Shown here one piece after another: positions 42,481 through 51,056 of a stretch of 64,000 bases of DNA. The position numbers and the translations under genes are program-made. The stretch's first letter is position 1. Each line of letters opens with the position of its first letter. The DNA lies in NCBI GenBank assembly GCA_017629985.1, contig JAGBWD010000033.1, forward strand, positions 1 to 64,000, written 5' to 3'. Source of the stretch: Alistipes sp. (lineage in GTDB: Bacteria > Bacteroidota > Bacteroidia > Bacteroidales > Rikenellaceae). A model generated the notes under the pieces. It had not been told where the DNA came from and ran no database searches. It was given only the letters and a program-made list of their open reading frames with translations.

Positions 42481-42514
42481 CACTCTTTTATCAATCTTTT
42501 GCAGTAAAAGAGTG
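42481..42514. repeat. Inverted repeat upstream of secA
   Basis: CACTCTTTTA - 14 nt - TAAAAGAGTG, a perfect 10-bp dyad ending 19 nt before the secA -7 box, so over the -33 region. The arm TAAAAGAGTG recurs at the ends of the 39074-39201 palindrome. The rest of the 313-nt gap (42366-42480) shows nothing I can identify. Confidence 0.75.
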
Positions 42515-42533
42515 GAAATTACTAAATTTTTTG

Positions 42534-42541
42534 TATATTTG
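42534..42541 (+). promoter_or_regulatory. -7 element of secA
   Basis: TATATTTG, 64 nt before the secA start. The -33 position is occupied by the right arm of the dyad (AGTG) instead of TTTG. Confidence 0.65.
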
Positions 42542-42604
42542 CGCGATATGTGCGTTATAAATAGGTGACTACTCACAGCCAATAAGATAACAAAGATTAA
42601 AGAT

Positions 42605-45600
42605 ATGGATATTTTATCAAAAATCATTAAGCTATTCTTCGGCTCCAAGGCCGATAAAGATCGCAAGGAGATAATGCCTTATGTGGAGAAGATTAAGGCT
42701 ATATATCCTTCAATATCAGCGCTTTCAAACGATGAACTTCGTGCGCGTTCTGCGGCGTTGAGCAAGGCTATTGCCGACTTCATTGCTTCTGATGAGCAGA
42801 GTATTGTTGAGAATAAGCAGCGCTTGGAGCTTCCCGAGACCTCGCTTAAGGATAAGGAGCGTATCTCAAAGGAGATAGACGAGGCTACAAAGCGTATCGA
42901 CCAGAAGATAGAGCAGAAGCTCGAGGAGATACTTCCCGAGGCCTTCGCTATCATGAAGGATACAGCACGCCGCTTTGCAGAGAATGACGAGGTGGTGGTT
43001 ACGGCAAACGACTTTGACCGCAACCTTGCCGCGGAGCGTCAGGACTTGGTTCGTATCGAGGATGACAAGGCTATCTACAGCAGCCAGTGGACTGCAGGAG
43101 GTAATGTCATCAAGTGGGACATGGTACACTACGATGTTCAGCTCTTCGGTGGTGTGGCGTTGCATAAGGGCCGTATCGCCGAGATGGCTACGGGTGAGGG
43201 TAAGACTCTTGTAGCTACCTTGCCTGTCTTCCTCAATGCCTTGGCACGTAAGGGTGTGCATGTCGTTACGGTGAATGACTACCTTGCTCGCCGTGATGCC
43301 GAGTGGATGGGGCCTATGTATCAGTTCCATGGTCTCTCGGTAGCATGTATTGATAATACACGCCCTAACTCTGCGGAGCGCCGTAAGGCCTACATGTCGG
43401 ATATCACCTTCGGTACTAATAACGAGTTTGGTTTCGACTACTTGCGCGATAATATGGCTTCGCAGCCAAAGGATTTGGTGCAGCGTAAGCACCACTACGC
43501 TATTGTCGATGAGGTGGACTCGGTGTTGATTGATGATGCACGTACGCCACTTATCATCTCTGGTCCTGTGCCAAGGGGTGGTGACCAACTCTTTGCGGAG
43601 TATCAGCCTGCTGCGAAATATATTTATGACCTTCAGAGTAAGATGTCATCGGCAGATGTTGCCGAGGCCAAGCGCCTCTATGCGGAGGGTAAGATGGAGG
43701 AGGCTGGAAAGCTCCTGCTTCGCGCACACAAGGCTATGCCAAAGTATAAGGCGTTGATTAAGTTCTTGTCGGAGCCAGGTGTTAAGGTGCTTCTTCAGAA
43801 GACCGAGAATATCTATATGCAGGATAACGAGCGCCGCATGCCCGAGATTACTGATGACAACTTCGTTGTTCACGATGAGAAGATAAACTCTCTTATCCTC
43901 ACCGATAAGGGTCATGAGGTGGCATCAAAACGTTTCAACGAGGATGGCTTCTTCGTATTGCCAGATATCGGAGCACGTATCGCGGAGCTTGAGCAGGATA
44001 AGGACCTTACACACGAGGAGCGCTCACAGCGCAAGGATGAGCTTCTTACGGAGTACTCTGTGAAGGCGGAGCGTGTACACACCATGAACCAGCTCCTCAA
44101 GGCATATTTCATGTTCGAGAAGGAGGTGGAGTATGTACTTATCGATAACAAGGTTAAGATTGTCGATGAGCAGACAGGACGTATCATGGAGGGTCGCCGC
44201 TACTCGGATGGTCTTCACCAGGCTATCGAGGCGAAGGAGAATGTAAAGGTTGAGGATGCTACGCAGACCTTTGCAACTATCACCCTTCAGAACTACTTCC
44301 GTATGTATCACAAGTTGGCAGGTATGACAGGTACTGCGGAGACCGAGGCTTCGGAGTTCTGGAGCATCTACAAACTCGATGTTGTTGTTATCCCTACCAA
44401 CAAGGATGTTATCCGTGATGACCGTGAGGATTTGGTATATAAGACAGAACGTGAAAAGTATAATGCTGTTATCGCGGAGATTGAGAAGCTTGTTGCCGAG
44501 GGTCGCCCAGTCTTGGTAGGTACTACCTCTGTGGAGATTTCGGAGTTGTTGAGCCGTATGCTTAAGATTCGTGGCATCAAGCACAATGTGTTGAATGCGA
44601 AGCAGCACCAGCTCGAGGCGCAGATCGTTGCCGAGGCAGGTCGCAGTGGTCAGGTTACCATTGCTACAAATATGGCAGGTCGTGGTACAGATATCAAGCT
44701 CACCCCCGAGGTTAAGGCCAAGGGCGGTCTAGCGATTATCGGTACGGAGCGTCACGAGAGCCGCCGTGTAGACCGTCAGCTTCGTGGTCGTGCAGGACGT
44801 CAGGGTGATCCAGGTTCGTCACAGTTCTTCGTGTCGTTGGAGGATAAGCTTATGCGTCTGTTTGGCTCTGACCGCATCGCCTCACTCATGGATAAGATGG
44901 GTGTCCAGGAGGGAGAGGTCATCCAGGCCGGCTTGATGACCAAGTCTATCGAGCGTGCGCAGAAGAAGGTTGAGGAGAACCACTTTGGCGTGCGTAAGCG
45001 TCTTTTGGAGTATGACGATGTTATGAACTCGCAGCGTGAGGTTATCTACACACGCCGCCGTCATGCCCTCTATGGTGAGCGCATAGATATCGACCTAAAC
45101 AACCTTCGTTACGACTATGCTATTAAGTTTGTGGAGGCTCATGAGGGTTGTCCTTTCGAGGAGTTTAAGTATGACTTGTTGCGCGAGGTGACCCTCGATA
45201 CAACACTTATCGAGGAGCAGTACGATAAGATGAAGCCACAGGAGATTATTGAGGCTATCGTGAAGGATCTTACAGATCTCTATGAGCGCAAGGCAAAGGC
45301 TATTGCCGACATCCTTCGCCCAAATATGCAGCGCTACTACGATCAGTTTGAGAATAACATGACCGCGCGTCTAGCCTTCCCATTCACCGATGGACGTCTT
45401 CGTTACTCTATCCCTGTAGAGATGCAGAAGTGTAAGGATACAGACTGCATGGAGGTATACCGTGTCTTTGCCAAGGTGGCACTCTTTACCACTATCGATG
45501 ACGCATGGCGTGAGCATCTCCGCGAGATGGATGACCTTCGTCAGAGCGTGCAGAATGCTACTTACGAGCAGAAGGATCCACTCCTCATCTATAAGCTTGA

Positions 45601-45901
45601 GTCGTTCCAGCTCTTCTCAAAGATGTTGGAGGATATAAACCGCGATGTTTTGGCACTTATGAATAAGATATATCTCGATATTCGTGATAATAGCCAAAAT
45701 ATGGAGCAGGCACGTGAGCAGAAGTCAAAGATTGATGTTAATAAGCTACAGGCTTCACGTATGGCTGCCGCTGCGGCAGCAGGCCAGGGTGACCGTGGTA
45801 AGACCTCTCCTATAAAGGTGGATAAGAGTGTAGGCCGTAACGACCCATGTCCTTGTGGCTCGGGAAAGAAGTTTAAGCACTGCCACGGTAAACTAGGTTA
45901 A
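42605..45901 (+). CDS. secA: Preprotein translocase ATPase SecA
   Basis: 1098 residues, longer than E. coli (901) as is usual in Bacteroidota. Walker [15 protein letters not shown] (about 195-208), the [15 protein letters not shown] motif, the preprotein cross-linking domain, the second motor domain ([10 protein letters not shown]) and helical scaffold. The C-terminal 25 residues are a zinc site with [14 protein letters not shown], used to bind SecB or lipids. An extra segment near residues 85-150 and an inserted stretch near 340-440 account for the added length. It drives export through SecYEG. Confidence 0.97.
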   Translation: MDILSKIIKLFFGSKADKDRKEIMPYVEKIKAIYPSISALSNDELRARSAALSKAIADFIASDEQSIVENKQRLELPETSLKDKERISKEIDEATKRIDQKIEQKLEEILPEAFAIMKDTARRFAENDEVVVTANDFDRNLAAERQDLVRIEDDKAIYSSQWTAGGNVIKWDMVHYDVQLFGGVALHKGRIAEMATGEGKTLVATLPVFLNALARKGVHVVTVNDYLARRDAEWMGPMYQFHGLSVACIDNTRPNSAERRKAYMSDITFGTNNEFGFDYLRDNMASQPKDLVQRKHHYAIVDEVDSVLIDDARTPLIISGPVPRGGDQLFAEYQPAAKYIYDLQSKMSSADVAEAKRLYAEGKMEEAGKLLLRAHKAMPKYKALIKFLSEPGVKVLLQKTENIYMQDNERRMPEITDDNFVVHDEKINSLILTDKGHEVASKRFNEDGFFVLPDIGARIAELEQDKDLTHEERSQRKDELLTEYSVKAERVHTMNQLLKAYFMFEKEVEYVLIDNKVKIVDEQTGRIMEGRRYSDGLHQAIEAKENVKVEDATQTFATITLQNYFRMYHKLAGMTGTAETEASEFWSIYKLDVVVIPTNKDVIRDDREDLVYKTEREKYNAVIAEIEKLVAEGRPVLVGTTSVEISELLSRMLKIRGIKHNVLNAKQHQLEAQIVAEAGRSGQVTIATNMAGRGTDIKLTPEVKAKGGLAIIGTERHESRRVDRQLRGRAGRQGDPGSSQFFVSLEDKLMRLFGSDRIASLMDKMGVQEGEVIQAGLMTKSIERAQKKVEENHFGVRKRLLEYDDVMNSQREVIYTRRRHALYGERIDIDLNNLRYDYAIKFVEAHEGCPFEEFKYDLLREVTLDTTLIEEQYDKMKPQEIIEAIVKDLTDLYERKAKAIADILRPNMQRYYDQFENNMTARLAFPFTDGRLRYSIPVEMQKCKDTDCMEVYRVFAKVALFTTIDDAWREHLREMDDLRQSVQNATYEQKDPLLIYKLESFQLFSKMLEDINRDVLALMNKIYLDIRDNSQNMEQAREQKSKIDVNKLQASRMAAAAAAGQGDRGKTSPIKVDKSVGRNDPCPCGSGKKFKHCHGKLG

Positions 45902-45913
45902 TAGGGTGTAACT

Positions 45914-46345
45914 ATGGGATATAAGGAGCAGAAACAGCGACAGTTTGACACTCGCTACTTGCAGATGGCGCGTGTGTGGGCCGAAAACTCTTACTGCGTG
46001 CGCCGCAAGGTGGGAGCCTTGATTGTCAAGGATAATATGATTATTTCAGACGGCTATAATGGCACTCCTGCAGGCTTTGAGAATGTATGTGAGGACGATA
46101 TGGGAAAGACCAAGCCCTACGTGCTACATGCCGAGGCTAATGCCATAACCAAGGTCGCCAAGAGCGCTAATAACTGCGATGGTTCCACACTCTATATCAC
46201 CGCATCTCCCTGCATCGAGTGTGCGAAGCTTATCATTCAGGCAGGTATCAAGCGTGTGGTATATAGCGACTCCTATCGCCTCGAGGAGGGCCTAGACCTC
46301 CTTCGTAGGGTTGGTATAGAGTGCGTGCATCTGCCCATAGATTAA
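45914..46345 (+). CDS. dCMP deaminase family protein
   Basis: 143 residues. Zinc-dependent deaminase motifs: catalytic HAEANAI and the cysteine pair SPCIECAKLI. NSYCVRRKVGALIVKDNMI and GYNGTPAGFENV match the deoxycytidylate/ComEB branch. It would convert dCMP to dUMP for dTTP synthesis. Twelve nt after secA, and closed by a terminator, so it ends that transcript. Confidence 0.92.
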   Translation: MGYKEQKQRQFDTRYLQMARVWAENSYCVRRKVGALIVKDNMIISDGYNGTPAGFENVCEDDMGKTKPYVLHAEANAITKVAKSANNCDGSTLYITASPCIECAKLIIQAGIKRVVYSDSYRLEEGLDLLRRVGIECVHLPID

Positions 46346-46376
46346 TATCTCTGTTGATATACGCCGCAATCGGTAC

Positions 46377-46420
46377 TGAAAAAGCCACCAGTGGAAACCC
46401 ATTGGTGGCTTTTTTGCAAA
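46377..46420. terminator. Bidirectional terminator after dCMP deaminase gene
   Basis: Stem AAAGCCACCAGTGG / CCATTGGTGGCTTT (one G-U), short loop, A-run before, T-run after. Confidence 0.92.
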
Positions 46421-46462
46421 GAGTTGTTTCTGAAGCTTTCTGATAGAAGACTCCTATTGCAC

Positions 46463-47083
46463 CTAGAACGAGTGAAAGTAGAATTTGGACTTTCCCCACT
46501 CTCTCTTCTTCAGCTCGCTAGGCTTTATGAGGAAGTTGAGCATTCCACAGTCGTAGAGCCTCAATCCCCAGCTATCCTGCTCATCTATCTGTAGCAGAGA
46601 TATCTCCTTTGTAAACTCCTCGCGCACCTCATCGTAGTAGGGTAGGCCTAGGAGCTTGAAACCATCATACGTAGCATCCTCAACTGTGAATGTTATTCTC
46701 TCGGCAGGGAGTGCCACAGGGGTCTCATCATCATCGTAGAGAAGCTGGCAGGTTTGTAGTGCCGCACCCTCGGGAGCATAAAGCACCGCGAAGCTATCCT
46801 CGCTCCACTCTCCAAGGCCGTTGTGGTTATCCTGCTCCACCTCGAGCTTCTCCACATATTCGGCTATAGCGGCAAAGAAGTAGAGGATGCCATCTTTGGG
46901 GAGTAACCCCTCGGTGTCGTAGGGGGCTATGTCACGAAGACGTATCTGGCATATAAAGGTCAGGGGCGTGTCGTTCATTACTGGGTAGTCCATATCTTCA
47001 GGAAGATCTGGGTCGCCCCACCACTTGCTCTCTCCCAAGGCAACCTCCTCGCCAGGGTGAAAATGTATTCCGATAGAGTTCAT
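46463..47083 (-). CDS. YwqG-like (DUF1963) protein
   Basis: 206 residues, soluble, no signal peptide. KWWGDPDLPEDMDYPV near the N-terminus, LTFICQIRLRDIAPYD and GILYFFAAI are hallmarks of DUF1963/YwqG, a family of unknown function found in both bacterial genomes and near contact-dependent systems. It is 24 nt after the aldehyde dehydrogenase gene and should be in its transcript. No toxin or immunity gene was seen nearby. Confidence 0.85.
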   Translation of the reverse strand: MNSIGIHFHPGEEVALGESKWWGDPDLPEDMDYPVMNDTPLTFICQIRLRDIAPYDTEGLLPKDGILYFFAAIAEYVEKLEVEQDNHNGLGEWSEDSFAVLYAPEGAALQTCQLLYDDDETPVALPAERITFTVEDATYDGFKLLGLPYYDEVREEFTKEISLLQIDEQDSWGLRLYDCGMLNFLIKPSELKKREWGKSKFYFHSF

Positions 47084-47107
47084 ATTGTAAACTATTAAGA
47101 GTTAGTA

Positions 47108-48487
47108 TTATAAAAGTCGTTTTATCCAGCTAAATAGCCTATATGGCATGTAGCGAAATGGCACATCAAGCCATGTTGGCGTGGTCACTACAGCTCTGCG
47201 ATGTGAGAATGTATATAGCGAGTCGCGGCCGTGGTAGCGTCCCATGCCCGAGTTTCCCACGCCGCCAAATGGTAGATGCTCATTTGCTATGTGCATGATG
47301 GTATCGTTTATACATGCTCCGCCCGAGGATGTATGCTCAAGGATGTCGCGTGCTGCACTCTCTGTGGCAAATATATACATCGCCAGGGGCTTCTCACGTG
47401 CTAGAATAAACTCCTTGGCCTCCGCCATGCTCTCTATGGTTATCATGGGAAGTATAGGCCCAAAGATCTCCTCGCGCATCACGACGCTATCTGTAGCTAC
47501 GTTATCTAGCAGTGTTGGCTCTATGTATCTCTCCTCGGCAATGGTGTTACCGCCTAAAACAATATCTCCCATGGCTAGATATCCCCTCACGCGCTCAAAG
47601 GCCTTATCTGACACCATGCGCACGTAGTGCTTGCTCTGTCGTATATCCTCACCATGAAGCTCCCTTAAGGCATTGCGATATGCCTCCACAAATTGCGCTT
47701 TTATATCCTTGTGTATCAGTAGGTAGTCTGGGGCGATACATGTCTGTCCGGCATTTAGTGTCTTTCCCCATGCTATGCGCTTTGCTGCCACCTCGATATT
47801 TGCGCTCTTATCCACCACGACAGGACTTTTGCCACCTAGCTCCAGAACTACGGGGGTTAGGTTCTCCGCTGCGGCACGCATCACCACGCGCCCCAATTCT
47901 GGTGAGCCTGTGAAGAAGATGATGTCGTAGCGCTCCTTGAGTAGTGCGGTGTTTACATCGCGGTTGCCCTGCACCACCGCAATATACTCACTGTCGAAGC
48001 TCTCGGCTATTAACCTCTCGAGTAGTTCTGCTACATGTGGGGTGTATGGCGAAGGCTTTAGCACGGCGGTACAGCCTGCTGCTATGGCACCAATCAGAGG
48101 ATTTAGCAGTAGCTGCACGGGGTAGTTCCACGGCGCTATTATGAGTGCCACGCCGAGAGGCTCGGTCACTATCTCGCTTCGTGATGGAAACATCTTTAGC
48201 GGTGTAGCTTTTTTTGATGGCGCTGCCCACCCCTTCAGATGCTTTAAGAAGTTGTCTATCTCGCCAAGAAGAATGCTTATCTCGGTGAGATATGCCTCCT
48301 CGTATGACTTGTGAAGATCGAGATATAGGGCATCGGTTAGCTCTCTCTCATGTCTCACTATAGCCCCGCGCAGACGCTTGAGCATCTCCAGACGATACTC
48401 AATGCTTAATGTCTTGTGGCTACGAAAAAAGTCCCGCTGTGCTGCAACAATCTCTTTTATTCTCTCGATAGACATGTTAGTAATCAT
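47108..48487 (-). CDS. Aldehyde dehydrogenase, class 3-like
   Basis: 459 residues, short for the superfamily and typical of the ALDH3/coniferyl-aldehyde branch. Glu of VLELGGKSPVVV (about 207) and catalytic Cys of AGQTCIAPDY (about 241) are both present. Two possible starts: 48487 (MITNMS) or 48475 (MSIERIKEIV), the second being likelier from family alignment. It oxidises fatty or aromatic aldehydes; the C-terminal Trp-Ile-Lys-Arg tail could touch membrane. First gene before ywqG-like. Confidence 0.92.
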   Translation of the reverse strand: MITNMSIERIKEIVAAQRDFFRSHKTLSIEYRLEMLKRLRGAIVRHERELTDALYLDLHKSYEEAYLTEISILLGEIDNFLKHLKGWAAPSKKATPLKMFPSRSEIVTEPLGVALIIAPWNYPVQLLLNPLIGAIAAGCTAVLKPSPYTPHVAELLERLIAESFDSEYIAVVQGNRDVNTALLKERYDIIFFTGSPELGRVVMRAAAENLTPVVLELGGKSPVVVDKSANIEVAAKRIAWGKTLNAGQTCIAPDYLLIHKDIKAQFVEAYRNALRELHGEDIRQSKHYVRMVSDKAFERVRGYLAMGDIVLGGNTIAEERYIEPTLLDNVATDSVVMREEIFGPILPMITIESMAEAKEFILAREKPLAMYIFATESAARDILEHTSSGGACINDTIMHIANEHLPFGGVGNSGMGRYHGRDSLYTFSHRRAVVTTPTWLDVPFRYMPYRLFSWIKRLL

Positions 48488-48506
48488 AATGGAAACTTAC
48501 TTTTTA

Positions 48507-48538
48507 CAAATATAGACAATATTAGTAAGAATGACAAC
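48507..48538 (-). promoter_or_regulatory. Promoter of the aldehyde dehydrogenase gene
   Basis: Minus strand: GTTG (48538-48535), 20-nt spacer, TATATTTG at 48514-48507; start codons are 20-32 nt downstream. Confidence 0.65.
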
Positions 48539-48626
48539 AATAATCTTGCTTAATTGCACAGGGTCTCTCTATAGATTATATTTATAGTAAGTTCATTGCA
48601 AATGTGTGATGTTCGCGCTGTAGACG

Positions 48627-48695
48627 AAAAAGCCCTCCTTATAAGAGGAGGGTTTGGGAGGATTGTAAATGCTCAAAATGACGTCAAAAGTTATT
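48627..48695. repeat. Direct repeat copy 1 (69 bp, GGAGGG hairpin plus TGACGTCA)
   Basis: Holds CCCTCC...GGAGGG stem, then GGTTTGGGAGG, then the palindrome TGACGTCA at 48679-48686. Copy 2 starts 86 bp later with 5 differences. A frame across both (48596-48847) is not a gene. Confidence 0.85.
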
Positions 48696-48712
48696 GTCGA
48701 TGCTATAAACGC

Positions 48713-48781
48713 AAAAAGCCCTCCTTATCAAAGGAGGGTTTGGGTGGATTGTATATGTTCAAAATGACGTCAAAAGTTATT
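48713..48781. repeat. Direct repeat copy 2 (69 bp)
   Basis: As copy 1, with CCCTCCTT / AAGGAGGG now an 8-bp stem with a 4-nt loop and TGACGTCA at 48765-48772. The last 5 bases overlap the stop codon of the adjacent cysteine desulfidase-like gene. Confidence 0.85.
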
Positions 48782-48792
48782 TTGACGTCATT
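48763..48792 (-). terminator. Hairpin spanning the stop codon of the desulfidase-like gene
   Basis: 13-bp perfect stem AATGACGTCAAAA / TTTTGACGTCATT with loop GTTA; the gene's stop codon (48777-48779) falls in and next to the loop. The last codons of the gene form one arm. It may act as a terminator or RNA stabiliser; the U-run is weak. Confidence 0.6.
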
Positions 48793-50084
48793 ATGCGAAG
48801 AATCATGGCATCAGTATGTACCATGGCATCACGACCGATGTCTGTAAGGTTGCGTATCGACTTATCAACGTCATCATCTATGATACCCTCCACAGACTTC
48901 ACACAGCGGTTGTTCATCGCCATAAGTGCCGATACCACAGCTGTAGATACTCCCGAGGCACACTTCATAGCGCATGAAGGCTTTGCACCATCGCATATCA
49001 TACCTGCAAGGTTGGCAATCATATTCTTAACGGCGTACGTAACCTCCTGATATCCGCCGCCCATGAGGTAGGTGATACCACATGAAGAGCCTGTAGCTGC
49101 TACAACGCATCCACAGAGCGCCGAGAGACGGCCAAGGCTCTGCTTTATGTATATTACTGTGAGGTTTGAGAGGATGAGTGAACGTATGGTCTGCTCCTCA
49201 TTTGCACCAATCTGCTCGGCATATACTGCCACAGGAACTGTAGATGTAAGACCCTGGTTACCACTCCCCGAGTTACTCATAACAGGAATCATAGCTCCTG
49301 CCATACGTGCATCGCAAGCTGCTGTTGTCATGCCGACAATCTGGCAGTGTAGGGTATCGCCCATCACGTTACGCTCAGACTCCGAACGGAAGAGCTTGCC
49401 AATGGCGTGACCATACTCACCCTTGAGTGATTCGTATGCGGCATTCATATTTAGGCGCTTTGCCTCGAGGATGAAGCGTAGCTCCTCTACAGGCGCTGTC
49501 ATGGCAAAGTCCCATACACGCTTTAGTGTTAGTTCAGGGTCTTTAACCTCTGCTGTGGGTGCTGCACTCTCCTGTGATGATGTAGCCTCGGCGCTGAAGA
49601 GAACCTCGCCGCAACGTGATACGTGGATGAAGCGTGTGTGACCTCCCGAGATTATAGCCATGGCGCTAGCACCACCTGCAAATACCTCAATCTCAATATA
49701 TAGCTTCTCGGAGATGTTATACTTAAGGTCTACGTCAATGCACTTTGCATCAATCATCTTCTTACCCTCTTCAACAGCATTAGCATCGGCATCTTTCAAC
49801 ACCTCAAGCTCATACTCCGATTTTCCTACGATAGCTCCTAGTGCCATAGCGATAGGGAGTCCTGTCATTCCTGTACCAGGGATGCCTACACCCATAGCAT
49901 TCTTAAGTACGTTGGCGCTCAAGCGAGCCTCGATACGCTCGGGGCGACAACCAAGGGTCTCGGTAGCCTTTGCCACGCAGAGGGCTACGGCGATAGGCTC
50001 GGTGCAACCTATTGCAGGGATAATCTCACGATTCATGAGGGCGATAATCTCCTTACGCTCCTCGGCTGTAAATGTGTAATTCAT
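48777..50084 (-). CDS. cyuA: L-cysteine desulfidase family protein (UPF0597, YhaM/CyuA type)
   Basis: 435 residues. The N-terminal IIPAIGCTEPIAVALCVAKA has the conserved Cys, and the later cysteines (CGCVVAATGSSCGITY and GAKPSCAMKC) probably hold an iron-sulfur cluster. The family breaks down L-cysteine to H2S, pyruvate and ammonia; related serine dehydratases are possible. The extreme C-terminus (MTSK) is encoded by the TGACGTCA-containing repeat arm. No cysteine transporter (cyuP) is adjacent. Confidence 0.9.
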   Translation of the reverse strand: MNYTFTAEERKEIIALMNREIIPAIGCTEPIAVALCVAKATETLGCRPERIEARLSANVLKNAMGVGIPGTGMTGLPIAMALGAIVGKSEYELEVLKDADANAVEEGKKMIDAKCIDVDLKYNISEKLYIEIEVFAGGASAMAIISGGHTRFIHVSRCGEVLFSAEATSSQESAAPTAEVKDPELTLKRVWDFAMTAPVEELRFILEAKRLNMNAAYESLKGEYGHAIGKLFRSESERNVMGDTLHCQIVGMTTAACDARMAGAMIPVMSNSGSGNQGLTSTVPVAVYAEQIGANEEQTIRSLILSNLTVIYIKQSLGRLSALCGCVVAATGSSCGITYLMGGGYQEVTYAVKNMIANLAGMICDGAKPSCAMKCASGVSTAVVSALMAMNNRCVKSVEGIIDDDVDKSIRNLTDIGRDAMVHTDAMILRIMTSK

Positions 50085-50131
50085 AGGTATATTAAATAGT
50101 TTCGGTTATTACTTTCTATAGTTTTATCATA

Positions 50132-50162
50132 CGAAGATACATAATTTATATAAAACTACAAA
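50132..50162 (-). promoter_or_regulatory. Promoter of the desulfidase-like gene
   Basis: Minus strand: TTTG at 50162-50159, 19-nt spacer, TATCTTCG at 50139-50132 (one mismatch). Confidence 0.65.
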
Positions 50163-50210
50163 ATCGAGAATAGATTTTTTAACTCCTTGGCAACTTTTTT
50201 GTCGGCGTGT

Positions 50211-50241
50211 TTTGATAATATGTATATTATTCCTATCTTTG
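50211..50241 (+). promoter_or_regulatory. Promoter of deoD
   Basis: TTTG at 50211-50214, 19-nt spacer, TATCTTTG at 50234-50241; deoD starts 38 nt later. Confidence 0.85.
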
Positions 50242-50278
50242 AAGGATAGAAAATAATAATTAATAAATTGATATAGTT

Positions 50279-50992
50279 ATGGCAGGAAAAGTACCTACTC
50301 CACATATTGGAGCGCAGTATGGCGAGATCGCCGATAGGGTAATCATGGCAGGAGATCCCTTGCGTGCTAAATTTATGGCAGAAAACTTCTTGGAGAATCC
50401 CGTTCAGTATAATAACGTACGTGGCATGCTCGGCTTCACCGGAACATACAAGGGTAAGCGTGTGTCTGTGCAGGGACATGGCATGGGTATTCCATCTATA
50501 GGCATCTACACCTATGAGCTATTTAACTTCTATGATGTGAAGCGTATTATACGTTGTGGCTCGGCGGGTGCTTACGACCCATCGTTGAAGCTTGGTGATG
50601 TGGTCTTTGGCATGGGTTCATGCACCGACTCTAACTATGGCTCACAGTTCAACCTACCTGGCACCTTTGCTCCTATCGCCGACTTTGAGCTGTTGCGTGC
50701 GGCGGCGGCAAAGGCCGAGGAGCTAGGTATAGAGTATAAGGTGGGTAATATTCTTGCTAGTGATGTCTTCTATGGCGATGATGCCGAGAGCTGGAAGCAG
50801 TGGCAGAAGATGGGTGTTTTGGCTGTTGAGATGGAGGCTACGGCGCTCTATATGAATGCTGCACGTGCGGGAAAGAGTGCGCTCTGCATCTGCACCATAT
50901 CTGACTCTTTGGTTCATGGTACTGCATGCTCTGCAGAGGAGCGTCAGACATCATTTACAAATATGATGAAGATTGCCTTTGACATCATTTAA
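50279..50992 (+). CDS. deoD: Purine nucleoside phosphorylase, DeoD type
   Basis: 237 residues (E. coli 239). Starts [20 protein letters not shown]; phosphate-site [10 protein letters not shown] and RCGSAGAY, ribose-site VEMEATALY and catalytic Asp in TISDSLVHG. It splits purine (deoxy)nucleosides to base and sugar-1-phosphate, as a hexamer in the cytoplasm. Single gene with its own promoter. Confidence 0.97.
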   Translation: MAGKVPTPHIGAQYGEIADRVIMAGDPLRAKFMAENFLENPVQYNNVRGMLGFTGTYKGKRVSVQGHGMGIPSIGIYTYELFNFYDVKRIIRCGSAGAYDPSLKLGDVVFGMGSCTDSNYGSQFNLPGTFAPIADFELLRAAAAKAEELGIEYKVGNILASDVFYGDDAESWKQWQKMGVLAVEMEATALYMNAARAGKSALCICTISDSLVHGTACSAEERQTSFTNMMKIAFDII

Positions 50993-51056
50993 TCTTTGGT
51001 GAGAAGCTTGTTTAATAGTAACGGAAATAAATTTTGTTGGGAAACAAAGACTTAAT

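Noticed and set aside
42361-42666. 101-residue minus frame before secA
   Set aside because: It covers the secA promoter, the dyad and the secA start; no family features.
48596-48847. 83-residue frame over the direct repeats
   Set aside because: It is made by the repeat sequence and runs antisense into the desulfidase-like gene.
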